Assembly (NCBI GenBank): GCA_902496845.1
Contig: CABVCJ010000001.1
Location: 1-64,000, forward strand
Direction: 5' to 3'
From: an uncultured Collinsella sp.
Lineage (GTDB): Bacteria; Actinomycetota; Coriobacteriia; Coriobacteriales; Coriobacteriaceae
DNA: 64,000 bases
Shown: positions 17,627 through 26,243 of the stretch, piece by piece
How positions within the stretch are numbered: the stretch's first letter is position 1
Layout of the letters: every line of letters starts with the position of its first letter
Notes under the pieces: generated by a model
Seen by the model: only the letters and a program-made list of their open reading frames with translations
What the model was told of the DNA's origin: nothing
Databases searched by the model: none
Made by a program: the position numbers and the translations under genes

Positions 17627-17815
17627 TATTTGTGCGGGTTGTGGTTTTGTGACCTGCTGAAATTTAAGATACTGTACATCTGTACGCTAACTCATCTTCG
17701 TAGTATATTGCTACCCGCAAAACTCAGCACCATTGTGCTTTGAGACGTTAAAGCGCCTACTACAATGGTTGTCGATAGTACGATTCGATTCAACGACAGG
17801 ATGGATGGTCCAAGC

Positions 17816-20581
17816 GTGAGTCTCGGCAGCAAACTATCCAACGCAAAGGTCTCCTTTGCGATATTCAAGCGCGACATTAAGCGACTGCTTGTGAACCCCG
17901 TCGCCTTGGTGGTTACCCTTGGCGTGTGCGTTATTCCCTCGCTGTATGCCTGGTACAACATCGTGGCCAACTGGGATCCGTACGGAAACACCCAGGGCAT
18001 CAAGATTGCCATCGCCAACAACGATCGGGGCACCCAAAACGACCTGGTGGGCGAGCTCAACGCGGGCGATCAGGTCGTCGATCAGCTCAAGGAGAACGAT
18101 CAGCTGGGCTGGACCTTCGTCGATTCTGCGGCCGATGCCAAAGAGGGCGTCGAGAGCGGTGAGTACTATGCGGCCATCGTAGTCCCCAAGAACTTCTCGG
18201 ATAACCTGGTTTCGATGCTCGACGGCAACTACCATCAGCCCAAGCTTACGTACTACGTCAATGAGAAGAAGAGCGCTATTGCGCCCAAGGTTACCGACAC
18301 CGGTGCAAACACCATCGAGGAGCAGATCAACTCGGAATTTGTCTCCACGGTGGGCGAGACCGTTGCCAGTATTGCCAAGGATGCCGGAGTCGATTTAAAG
18401 GACAAGGCAACCCAGACTCAGGATTCGTTGGCCGGTTCGGTATCAGAGGCTTCCGATACGTTGGGCGAAGTGCGTGATTCGATTGGCGACATGAATGCCG
18501 CCATCGATAAGACGAGTGGTTCCATTGCCTCGGCAGATGCGGCACTTGCCGGTCTGCAGGGTCAGGCGCCGTCGCTGACGCAGGCGATCTCCCAGGGCAA
18601 TGACCTGCTGGGCGAGGCTCGCGCCACGGCGGGCAACTCTGTCGCCTCGCTCTCCAAGGCGCTCTCGGAAGGCAGCCTTGCGCTCACCAAGACGTCAGCC
18701 TCCGCAAACGCTGCGATTGGCAAGCTGACGGGCACGGTCGCATCTACGACTACCCGTATCGACAACTCGCTTGAGTCTCTCCAAGCGACGATCGACCACA
18801 ATGAGGCCGTTATCGGGCACTTGGAAATTCTCGTCAATGACACGTCGACAGGTTCCAAGGAAATTGACGCGCGCATTGTATCGATCATCGATTTGCTCCG
18901 CGAGCAGAATGAAAAGCTTCAGAGCATCAAGGACGGTCTGTCTGCGCAGTCGAGCGCCATGGCGAATGACGCCGCGGCTGTCTCGGGTGCCAGCGACGCT
19001 ATCAATAACGCAATTCAGACCGGTGCGACCAACCTTGGCCAGGCCCAGACGGACCTGGGTCAAAACGCGCTGCCGAAGGTCTCGAGCGCACTTGATTCGT
19101 TTGCCGCCGTCTCGGGTGATCTGACGGGAATCGTGTCTGGCCTCACGCCTACTATTGCAAGTGCGCGCGGTACACTTTCGCAACTCAACGCCACGCTCGG
19201 TCAGGCCAAGACCACGCTGTCCCAGACCGATGCCTCGCTTGCCAAGGTCCAGGACAAGCTCGCAACCGCCGCCAACGACATCGCGGCGCTACAGACCTCC
19301 GAGTCCATGGGCGAGCTGGCCGGCCTGATGGGCGTCGACGTCGATGATGTTGCAGACTTCATGGCATCTCCGGTCGAGCTGACCTCAAAGTCAATTTACC
19401 CGGTCAAGAGCTTTGGTTCGGGCATTGCCCCGTTCTATACCAATCTGGCGCTGTGGGTGGGCGGCTACGTGCTTATCGCCATCTACAAGCTCGAGGTCGA
19501 CCGCGAAGGCATCGGCAGCTTTACCGCGCGTCAGGGCTACTTTGGCCGCTGGTTGCTCCTGGTGATCCTGGGCGCGTTGCAGGCCATCATCGTTACGGTA
19601 GGTGATCTGGTGATCGGCGTACAGTGCGTCAGCCCGCTGCTGTTCGTGCTGGGCGGCATTGCCATCTCGTTCACCTACGTCAATATCATCTATGCGCTGT
19701 CCACCACGTTTAAGCACATCGGCAAGGCTATCGGCGTCATTCTGGTTATCGTGCAGATCCCGGGTTCGTCGGGCATGTACCCCATCGAGATGATGCCAGG
19801 CTTCTTCCAGTGGCTGCACCCGCTGCTGCCCTTTACCTACGGCATCAATCTGCTGCGCGAGACGGTCGGCGGCATGTATTCGTTCAACTACCTGTTTAAC
19901 CTGTGCATTCTGGGCGTGTTCTTGATCGTGGCGCTCTTTATCGGTCTGCAGCTGCGTCCGCTGCTGCTCAACCTTAACCTGCTCTTTGATAAACAGCTTT
20001 CCACGACGGGTCTGATGATCTGCGAGTCTAATGACCTGCCGCGTCAGCGCTATTCGCTGCGCACGGCCATGCGTGTCATGCTCGATTCCGATTCGTACCG
20101 TCGCGAACTGCTCGATCATGCGGTCGCCTTTGAACATCGCTACCCGTACTACATCAAGGGCGGTTTTGCCGCCGTGGTGGGCGTTCAGGTCCTGCTCTTT
20201 GTCCTGTCGACGGTTCTCGATATCGACAATAACGGCAAGATCATCCTGCTTGTCATTTGGATCATCTCGGTTATTGCCATCTGCGGCTGGCTTATCAATA
20301 TCGAATATATCCGCGCGAGCCTCAATACCCAGATGCGCATCTCGGCGCTTTCGGATGAGGACCTGCGTCGCGAGATGCGCGAGCACACGGCCGCCATTCC
20401 TGCCGCCCGCCACATGTTTGGCCTCAACGCCAGCGAGCGTGGTGCCAAGGGCGGCGATCAGTCCACGGGCCGCTTGCCGCATATCGGCTCGCACCATAAA
20501 TCTCAGGGCAGCGACAGCACAGCCACAAATGATGGAGATACCACCGCGCTTGGCAAGCACTCCAAAGGAGGTGAGGCATAA
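17816..20581 (+). CDS. YhgE/Pip-domain membrane protein (first of a tandem pair)
   Basis: A 921-residue membrane protein. One N-terminal helix (about 25-45) is followed by the YhgE/Pip extracellular start (YNIVANWDPYGNTQGIKIAI, then NDRGTQ). A long Ser/Ala/Thr-rich coiled-coil region runs to about residue 510. Six or so membrane helices follow at roughly 530-760, then a second helix pair near 785-835. I prefer GTG 17816, with GGATGG upstream, because a TACAAT box overlaps the first in-frame ATG at 17765; the true start is uncertain. Relatives include phage-infection protein Pip and the type VII secretion protein EsaA. No other type VII genes are present. The next paralogue starts at the base after the stop. 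Confidence 0.85.
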   Translation: MSLGSKLSNAKVSFAIFKRDIKRLLVNPVALVVTLGVCVIPSLYAWYNIVANWDPYGNTQGIKIAIANNDRGTQNDLVGELNAGDQVVDQLKENDQLGWTFVDSAADAKEGVESGEYYAAIVVPKNFSDNLVSMLDGNYHQPKLTYYVNEKKSAIAPKVTDTGANTIEEQINSEFVSTVGETVASIAKDAGVDLKDKATQTQDSLAGSVSEASDTLGEVRDSIGDMNAAIDKTSGSIASADAALAGLQGQAPSLTQAISQGNDLLGEARATAGNSVASLSKALSEGSLALTKTSASANAAIGKLTGTVASTTTRIDNSLESLQATIDHNEAVIGHLEILVNDTSTGSKEIDARIVSIIDLLREQNEKLQSIKDGLSAQSSAMANDAAAVSGASDAINNAIQTGATNLGQAQTDLGQNALPKVSSALDSFAAVSGDLTGIVSGLTPTIASARGTLSQLNATLGQAKTTLSQTDASLAKVQDKLATAANDIAALQTSESMGELAGLMGVDVDDVADFMASPVELTSKSIYPVKSFGSGIAPFYTNLALWVGGYVLIAIYKLEVDREGIGSFTARQGYFGRWLLLVILGALQAIIVTVGDLVIGVQCVSPLLFVLGGIAISFTYVNIIYALSTTFKHIGKAIGVILVIVQIPGSSGMYPIEMMPGFFQWLHPLLPFTYGINLLRETVGGMYSFNYLFNLCILGVFLIVALFIGLQLRPLLLNLNLLFDKQLSTTGLMICESNDLPRQRYSLRTAMRVMLDSDSYRRELLDHAVAFEHRYPYYIKGGFAAVVGVQVLLFVLSTVLDIDNNGKIILLVIWIISVIAICGWLINIEYIRASLNTQMRISALSDEDLRREMREHTAAIPAARHMFGLNASERGAKGGDQSTGRLPHIGSHHKSQGSDSTATNDGDTTALGKHSKGGEA

Positions 20582-22771
20582 ATGAAGAACATCCTGCATC
20601 TGTTTAGGCGCGATGTCCAAAACGTGTCTCGCTCCGTGATCGGCTTGATTGTCGTGATGGGCCTCATTATCGTGCCGTGTCTGTACGCGTGGTTTAACAT
20701 CGCCGGCAGCTGGGATCCGTACGGCAACACCGGCAATCTTAAGATCGCCGTGGTCAACACCGATGAGGGTTACGAGAGCGATCTGATTCCCGTCGAGGTT
20801 AACGTGGGCGAAAACGTGACCGCCACCCTACGCGGCAACGAGAGCTTCGATTGGGTTGTGCTTAACGATCGCGAAAAGGCTATCGAGGGCGTTAAGTCGG
20901 GCGCGTACTATGCTGCCGTCGTTATCCCCAAAACGTTTAGCGCTGACATGATGACGCTTTTCTCGACCGACGTGAAACACGCCGATATCGAGTTTTACGA
21001 GAACCAGAAGGCCAACGCCATCGCGCAGATCGTGACCGAGAAGGGTTCGAGCGCCGTTCAGAACCAGGTTAACGAATCTTTTACCGAGACCATTACGAGC
21101 ATCGGTCTTAAGACGGTGTCCAGCCTGCTCGATTACATGAGCACCGACCAGGTCAGCAACTTTATCGCCAACCTGTCCTCGACGCTCGGCGATTCGATTG
21201 AGGACCTGCAAGACGTTCAGGCTAATGCTTCGTCGCTGGCGGGCATTTTGAGCTCTACGTCCGATTCGTTGACGTCGGCGAGCGGTATGCTCCAGCAGAC
21301 GGGTACGGTCGATGAGTCGACCAAGCGGTTGATGGAGCATGCCAAGAGCGGCATGAGCGATTCCAAAGAAGCGCTGAAGGCCGCCAACGACGCCATCAAC
21401 GCCGCGATTGACGGAAGCGCTGGCTCGTTCGACAACGTGTCCGCCGAGCTTGCGAAGGCATTCGATGCCGCGAATCAGCATGTTGACCTTACGGTGTCTC
21501 AGCTCAACGATGCCGCGGCGGCGCTCAATACACGTGCCGACGATATCGACGCCACGGCCGACCAGCTCCGCAGCTTTGCCGATCAGGTGACTGACGAAAA
21601 ACTCCAGGACAGCCTCAAGTCTGTGGCAACATCGCTGAGCAGGATTGCTGTGGAGTATCGCAACAACGCCAAGGACTTGACGGCCACCGCGAAGTCTCTC
21701 TCTGACAGCATGGCAGAGGTTAATAAGTCGCGTGCCGAGGTCGATCAGGCAATCGCGGATGCCAAGGCTGGTATCTCGGGCGCCAAGACTGACTACGACT
21801 CTACGTTTTCGGCCAAGGCAAAGGAGCTCAAGAAGACCATCTCGGGCGTTTTGGATTCGCTGAACGGTATTTCGAACGATCTGGATAGTGCTGTTGCTGG
21901 CCTGACCGACGCATCCGGTTCGCTGGCAAAGGGCCTCTCCAAGGCTGCAAAGCTGGTCAACAAGGCTTCTGATCAGCTGGGCGAGGCGTCGGACAAGATC
22001 AGTGCCTTTAAGGACGAGCTCGACGGCGCCCTTATGTCGGACGATCTGGCCACGATCAAGACGATGATTGGCAATGATCCCGAGGGTTTGGCCGTGTCGC
22101 TTTCCGGTCCCGTCGCGCTCGATCGCAAGCCGGTCTATCCGATCCGCAACTACGGCTCGGCCATGGCGCCGTTCTACACGATTCTGTCGCTCTGGGTCGG
22201 CTCGATCGTGCTGGCGGCCATGATGAAGGTGTCGGTTGACGACGAACTCATCAATGAGTTAATCCCCGTGCGCTTGCACGAGATCTACCTGGGCCGCTAC
22301 CTGTTCTTTGGCGGTCTGGCCCTGCTGCAGGCAACGCTCGTGTGCGCGGGCGACATCCTGTTCTTTGGCATTCAGTGCGACAACCCGCTGCAGTTTGTGC
22401 TGGCGGGCTGGGTCGCGAGTCTCGTGTTCTCCAATATCGTCTACACGCTTACGGTTTCGTTTGGCGATATCGGCAAGGCTTTGGCCGTTGTGCTGCTGGT
22501 CATGCAGGTCGGCGGTTCGGGCGGTACGTTCCCCATCGAGATGACCGGCCCTGTGTTCCAGGCGATCTATCCGTTCCTGCCGTTTACCCATGGCATTAAC
22601 GCCATGCATGCCGCCATGGCTGGCGCCTACCATATGGAGTACTGGGTTGAGCTGGGCATTCTGGCGAGCTATCTGATTCCGTCGCTGGCCCTGGGCGTCG
22701 TCTTCCGCCGTCCGGTCATTAAAGCCAACGACTGGATCATCGAAAAGCTGGAATCAACTAAGTTGATCTAG
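20582..22771 (+). CDS. YhgE/Pip-domain membrane protein (second of a tandem pair)
   Basis: A 729-residue paralogue of the preceding protein. It has the same N-terminal helix and motif (WFNIAGSWDPYGNTGNLKIAV), a long coiled-coil region with repeating Ala, Ser and Asp (about 200-490), and a C-terminal block of six membrane helices (about 530-715) ending in a short cytosolic tail. It lacks the extra C-terminal helix pair of its neighbour. A strong AAAGGAGGTGA lies inside the upstream gene's end, and the two genes abut with no gap, so they are cotranscribed. The pair may form a heteromeric complex; the function is unknown. Confidence 0.87.
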   Translation: MKNILHLFRRDVQNVSRSVIGLIVVMGLIIVPCLYAWFNIAGSWDPYGNTGNLKIAVVNTDEGYESDLIPVEVNVGENVTATLRGNESFDWVVLNDREKAIEGVKSGAYYAAVVIPKTFSADMMTLFSTDVKHADIEFYENQKANAIAQIVTEKGSSAVQNQVNESFTETITSIGLKTVSSLLDYMSTDQVSNFIANLSSTLGDSIEDLQDVQANASSLAGILSSTSDSLTSASGMLQQTGTVDESTKRLMEHAKSGMSDSKEALKAANDAINAAIDGSAGSFDNVSAELAKAFDAANQHVDLTVSQLNDAAAALNTRADDIDATADQLRSFADQVTDEKLQDSLKSVATSLSRIAVEYRNNAKDLTATAKSLSDSMAEVNKSRAEVDQAIADAKAGISGAKTDYDSTFSAKAKELKKTISGVLDSLNGISNDLDSAVAGLTDASGSLAKGLSKAAKLVNKASDQLGEASDKISAFKDELDGALMSDDLATIKTMIGNDPEGLAVSLSGPVALDRKPVYPIRNYGSAMAPFYTILSLWVGSIVLAAMMKVSVDDELINELIPVRLHEIYLGRYLFFGGLALLQATLVCAGDILFFGIQCDNPLQFVLAGWVASLVFSNIVYTLTVSFGDIGKALAVVLLVMQVGGSGGTFPIEMTGPVFQAIYPFLPFTHGINAMHAAMAGAYHMEYWVELGILASYLIPSLALGVVFRRPVIKANDWIIEKLESTKLI

Positions 22772-22867
22772 TTCAGCCACGTAAACGCCGTCGGAACATC
22801 GAGATCTTCCAACCCGATGCTTTAGCGTAGTGAATTGCACGGGCTGCTTGGTTGTTGCTACAGTAGC

Positions 22868-22905
22868 GGGGCGTGCCGGGGGTCCGGTGCGCCCTGTTTT
22901 TATTT
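22868..22905 (+). terminator. Intrinsic terminator before the EamA transporter gene
   Basis: An 11-bp stem (22869-22879 / 22884-22894, two G-T pairs) is followed by TGTTTTTATTT. It lies after the YhgE pair. A promoter-like TTGCAC-N18-TACAGT ends at 22864, right before the hairpin, so the hairpin might instead open the leader of the next gene. Confidence 0.7.
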
Positions 22906-22972
22906 GACCATGAGGCGGCACGCAGCCATACGCGTGCGGACACCACGCCCAGATTGAGTGTGAGGATGTTCC

Positions 22973-23956
22973 ATGGCCCAATACGCTGCCAACGAAATCG
23001 AAAACATGCCCGATAGCCCTGTCGCACGGGAGGACCTGGGCGCCGGCGGCACCTCCCGCGGCGCCGGCGCGCGTTCCCCGTTCTTCTGGAAGGTCTTGCT
23101 GCTATCGGTGGCGGTTATCTGGGGCTATTCCTTTACCACCATGAAAGATGCGCTCGACACCATTCCGGTGTTCGAACTGCTCTATATTCGTTTTCTTCCG
23201 GCTTCGCTGGTTATGTTCGCCATCTTCCACAAACGCATCATCGCGCACTTTAATGCCCGCAACCTTATCGTCGGACTTGGTATGGGCGCACTTATGTGGG
23301 GCGCGTACGGTTTGCAGACGATTGGCCTGGCACAGACCACGGCGGGCAAGAGTGCATTTTTGACGGGTACCTATTGCATCCTCGTGCCGTTTGCGAGCTA
23401 CGTCCTAAGCGGCGAAAAGCTTACCCGTTACAACTTGGGCGCCGCGTTGCTGTGCCTGGCGGGCATTGGTCTGGTGGCGCTCGATAGCGTCGAGTTCAAT
23501 GTCGGCGATGTCATCACACTGGGCGGTGCGGTCTTCTTTGCCATCCAGATGGCGGTGACGGCCAAATACGGTCGCAAGATGGACATCAACGTCATCACGT
23601 TTTGGATGTTTGTGGGCAATGGCGTCTTGAGCTTGGCAACGTCGCTGCTATTCGAGACCCAAGCGCCCGCGTCCGTGTGGACGCCGAGCTTTATCGGTGT
23701 GATGGCGTTTCTATCGGTGGGCTGTACGTGTGTGGCTCTGCTCATCCAAAACGTCGGCCTGGCGCATGTCCCGGCCTCAACGGGCTCGCTGCTCCTTTCG
23801 ATGGAGTCGCCTTCGGGTGTGCTGTTCTCGGTGCTGCTGATGGGGGAGGCGCTCACCTCGCGCCTGCTCGCCGGCTTCGCGCTCATCTTTCTTTCGATTA
23901 TCTTGAGCGAGACGCATTTCGATTTTTTGCGTCGAAAGCCGCGTCCGCAATTGTAA
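22973..23956 (+). CDS. EamA/DMT-family transporter
   Basis: A 327-residue inner-membrane protein with ten predicted helices arranged as two EamA repeats (about 40-170 and 180-315), in the drug/metabolite transporter superfamily. GAGG precedes ATG 22973. The first ~40 residues are a soluble, Gly/Ala-rich extension. The characteristic ends of repeat 1 (TYCILVPFASYVLSGEKLT) and repeat 2 (LLSMESPSGVLFSVLLMGEA) are clear. The substrate cannot be predicted. It is a single gene between terminators. Confidence 0.88.
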   Translation: MAQYAANEIENMPDSPVAREDLGAGGTSRGAGARSPFFWKVLLLSVAVIWGYSFTTMKDALDTIPVFELLYIRFLPASLVMFAIFHKRIIAHFNARNLIVGLGMGALMWGAYGLQTIGLAQTTAGKSAFLTGTYCILVPFASYVLSGEKLTRYNLGAALLCLAGIGLVALDSVEFNVGDVITLGGAVFFAIQMAVTAKYGRKMDINVITFWMFVGNGVLSLATSLLFETQAPASVWTPSFIGVMAFLSVGCTCVALLIQNVGLAHVPASTGSLLLSMESPSGVLFSVLLMGEALTSRLLAGFALIFLSIILSETHFDFLRRKPRPQL

Positions 23957-23967
23957 ACAATTTGTTG

Positions 23968-23992
23968 CGCCGCCTCCCGGGGCGGCATTTTT
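23968..23992 (+). terminator. Terminator of the EamA transporter gene
   Basis: The stem GCCGCC (23968-23973) / GGCGGC (23980-23985) is followed by A and six T. Confidence 0.85.
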
Positions 23993-24071
23993 TATGCGTC
24001 GCCCTTAAAGTAGTACCTTGCACTTTACGCTATCAAAGTGCTTGCTGCAAAAACGTTACTGGAGGGCATCT

Positions 24072-25367
24072 ATGGCACCAGCACTGTCCGATCTTCAACC
24101 GCAATCAGCGCCCAAGGCCACCGCGGCGGCGCAGACCGCTATCGGTGACGGTCTTGTTGCAGAAGCTCAGGCTTTTGCAGACGAGCTCGCTGCGTGGCGA
24201 CACGATTTACATCAGATGCCCGAGCTGGGTAACGACCTCCCGCAGACCTCTGCGTATATCCAAGCGCGCCTGACCGAGATGGACATCCCGTTTGCCACGC
24301 TCGTCGATGGTTCCTGTGTTGCGGGCCTTGTCGGTGCCGGTGCCGCCGCGGCCCAGGGCAATGGCGTCTGCACGGACGAACAGGCCGGAACGGTCATTAT
24401 GCTGCGTGGCGACATGGATGCCCTGCCCGTTGCCGAGGAATCCAGCGAGCCCTTTGCATCCACCAACGGCTGCATGCACGCTTGCGGTCACGATATGCAC
24501 GCGACGGCGCTGCTTGGTGCGGCTCGCCTGCTCAAGGCCCGCGAGGCCGAGCTCGTCGACGCCAATGCCACCGTCAAACTGCTGTTCCAGCCGGGCGAGG
24601 AGACCTTTGAAGGGGCACGCGCTGCCATCGCCGATGGCCTGCTGCAGAACCCGCGTCCTCAGGCGGCCTTTGCCATGCATGTCAACAGCCAGTCGCCGCT
24701 TGGCCTGGTGCTCTACGGCAGTCCGGCGCTTTCGGGCGTGTACGGTTTCCGCATCACGCTCCAGGGCAAGGGCGGCCATGGCTCGAGCCCCGAGATCTGC
24801 ATCGACCCCATCGCGGCCGGCGTCCATGTGCACCTGGCGCTCCAGGAGCTTATCGCCCGCGAGGTGCCGGCGGCCAAGGAAGTCGCACTTACCGTTGGTA
24901 AGTTTGCTGGCGGCTTGGCGGCCAACGTCATCCCCGACACCTGCGTGCTCGAGGGAACGCTGCGCGGCTTCGATGTTGAGCTCATGGAGCACCTCAAGAC
25001 CCGCATCGCGGAGGTCGTTAACGGCGTTGCCACAACATATCGTACGCCGGCGACCATCGAGACGCTTTCGGATGTTCCGCCGCTTGTACTCGACAGCGAT
25101 ATGACTCAGGCGTCGCTTGGCTACGTGGGCGCAGTGCTGCCCAAGACGGCTTTCTTGCCGCTTTTCCATGCCATGGCGAGTGAGGACTTCGCGCTTATCT
25201 CGAGCAAGATCCCAAGTGCGTACTTTACCGTGGGCGCGGCCGTAACCGACACGGACGAACACTTTGCCCAGCACCATCCCAAGGCACGTTTTAACGATGC
25301 CGAGCTGCCGCTCGGTGCTGCGGCTTATACCGCCGTCGCTTTGGGCTATATCGCCGACCACCGGTAG
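24072..25367 (+). CDS. M20D-family amidohydrolase (hippurate hydrolase-like)
   Basis: A 431-residue cytosolic metallo-amidohydrolase. ATG 24072 follows GGAGGG exactly. The metal-binding motifs of peptidase M20D are present: LRGDMDALPV, NGCMHACGHDMHATALLGAA, and LLFQPGEET. A dimerisation domain occupies about residues 220-335. Relatives hydrolyse N-acyl amino acids such as hippurate, N-acetyl amino acids or indole-acetyl conjugates; the substrate here is unknown. The N-terminal ~35 residues (Ala/Pro/Gln-rich) are not part of the family. The stop codon lies inside the left arm of a long hairpin. Confidence 0.9.
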   Translation: MAPALSDLQPQSAPKATAAAQTAIGDGLVAEAQAFADELAAWRHDLHQMPELGNDLPQTSAYIQARLTEMDIPFATLVDGSCVAGLVGAGAAAAQGNGVCTDEQAGTVIMLRGDMDALPVAEESSEPFASTNGCMHACGHDMHATALLGAARLLKAREAELVDANATVKLLFQPGEETFEGARAAIADGLLQNPRPQAAFAMHVNSQSPLGLVLYGSPALSGVYGFRITLQGKGGHGSSPEICIDPIAAGVHVHLALQELIAREVPAAKEVALTVGKFAGGLAANVIPDTCVLEGTLRGFDVELMEHLKTRIAEVVNGVATTYRTPATIETLSDVPPLVLDSDMTQASLGYVGAVLPKTAFLPLFHAMASEDFALISSKIPSAYFTVGAAVTDTDEHFAQHHPKARFNDAELPLGAAAYTAVALGYIADHR

Positions 25368-25450
25368 CACCCAAGATTGCCTTTCAAGCCTGCGGGCATG
25401 GCCGTAAGGCCTATGCCCTTGTCTTTCAAGGCAATCTTGGGCACTACCGG
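25361..25450. repeat. Nested long hairpin at the end of the amidohydrolase gene
   Basis: The outer arms 25361-25383 and 25428-25450 match at 21 of 23 positions. Within them, spacers of 10 and 9 nt flank an inner hairpin (25394-25403 / 25408-25418, loop GTAA). The gene's TAG stop (25365-25367) is inside the left arm. There is no T-tract. Confidence 0.85.
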
Positions 25451-25489
25451 CGCCCGGCGCAGGCTATTCGTTTGTCTAAAAGGAGCAGT

Positions 25490-25939
25490 ATGCCCCAGCA
25501 GCGTAAGTTCTTCCCCGGCTGGCTCGTGGTGGCCTCCGGCTTCGTGATCATGGCCACGTGTTACACGATTTTTGTCAATTGCATGAGCCTGTTCCAGCCG
25601 CTGATCGTCAGCGACCTGGGTATTTCCCTTGCGCAGTACAACGTCTCCAATGCCATCTCCACCGTGGTGAGTGTCGTGGGTTCGCTCGTTATCGGTCATG
25701 TTGCCGATAAGGTGAGTGGCCGCGTATTGGGCTCGCTTACCGTTATCGCTACCTCGGCGGTGCTTGCCGGCATGAGCTTTGTCGGTGAGCTGTGGCAGGT
25801 CTACGTGCTCTTTGCCGTCTCGGGCTCCTTTGCGAGCACCTGGATCGTGTGCTTGGCGTGCTCCGTGGTCATGCTCGTGTTCCTGCTGGTATCCGAGCCC
25901 ATCGCCGCCAAGCTGCGCGCGAACGTGGCGGGGGAGTAG
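25490..25939 (+). pseudogene. MFS transporter remnant with an internal deletion
   Basis: A 149-residue frame with a good start (AGGAG at 25481-25485, ATG 25490). Residues 1-115 are the first four helices of a major-facilitator transporter resembling the oxalate/formate antiporter group (GWLVVASGFVIMATCYTIF; later GHVADKVSGRVLGS). At about residue 116 the sequence jumps from helix 4 (VYVLFAVSG) to what looks like the final helix and tail (LACSVVMLVFLLVSEPIAAK). Helices 5-11, about 250 residues, are missing in frame. A four-to-five-helix product cannot be a working MFS carrier. A genuine deletion is the simplest reading; an assembly collapse is possible. Three long hairpins follow directly. Confidence 0.75.
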
Positions 25940-25974
25940 GCGTCCGTCGCTCTTTTCTGTTCGTCCCGTTCTGT

Positions 25975-26038
25975 CCGTGGCCGCCTTGGAAGCCGAATGG
26001 ATGCTCGTACCATCATTCGGTTTCCAAGGCGGCCACGG
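25975..26038. repeat. Long inverted repeat 1 of 3 before hisS
   Basis: Arms 25975-25999 and 26014-26038 match at 24 of 25 positions (the exception is a G-T pair) with a 14-nt loop. No T-tract follows. Confidence 0.88.
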
Positions 26039-26048
26039 GCCTACGAAA

Positions 26049-26112
26049 TGATCCCTATTCCTCCGTCCCCAAGGGATCACGTGATCCGAAGGGGACGGAG
26101 GAAAAGGGATCA
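26049..26112. repeat. Long inverted repeat 2 of 3 before hisS
   Basis: Arms 26049-26070 and 26091-26112 match at 21 of 22 positions. The 20-nt centre contains the perfect palindrome GGATCACGTGATCC (26074-26087). The 16-mer shared with 17609-17624 spans the left arm's end. Confidence 0.88.
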
Positions 26113-26118
26113 CAAACA

Positions 26119-26178
26119 GCGGCGGCGCGTCTGGCCGAACGAGCCCCCATACCCTCGTTCGGTCAGGCGCGCCGCCGC
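26119..26178. repeat. Long inverted repeat 3 of 3 before hisS
   Basis: Arms 26119-26143 and 26154-26178 pair over 25 positions, with two G-T pairs and no true mismatch, around a 10-nt loop. The right arm ends 17 bp before the hisS -10 box, so it overlaps the -35 region. Confidence 0.85.
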
Positions 26179-26195
26179 GTTGCTGCTTTGTGCCG

Positions 26196-26201
26196 TATAA
26201 T
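26196..26201 (+). promoter_or_regulatory. -10 box of hisS
   Basis: A perfect TATAAT with no recognisable -35. The expected -35 position falls at the end of hairpin 3, so that structure may influence hisS transcription. Confidence 0.6.
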
Positions 26202-26243
26202 GTCCACTACCTATGACGCGATACAAAAGAAAGGTGTTTGCCC

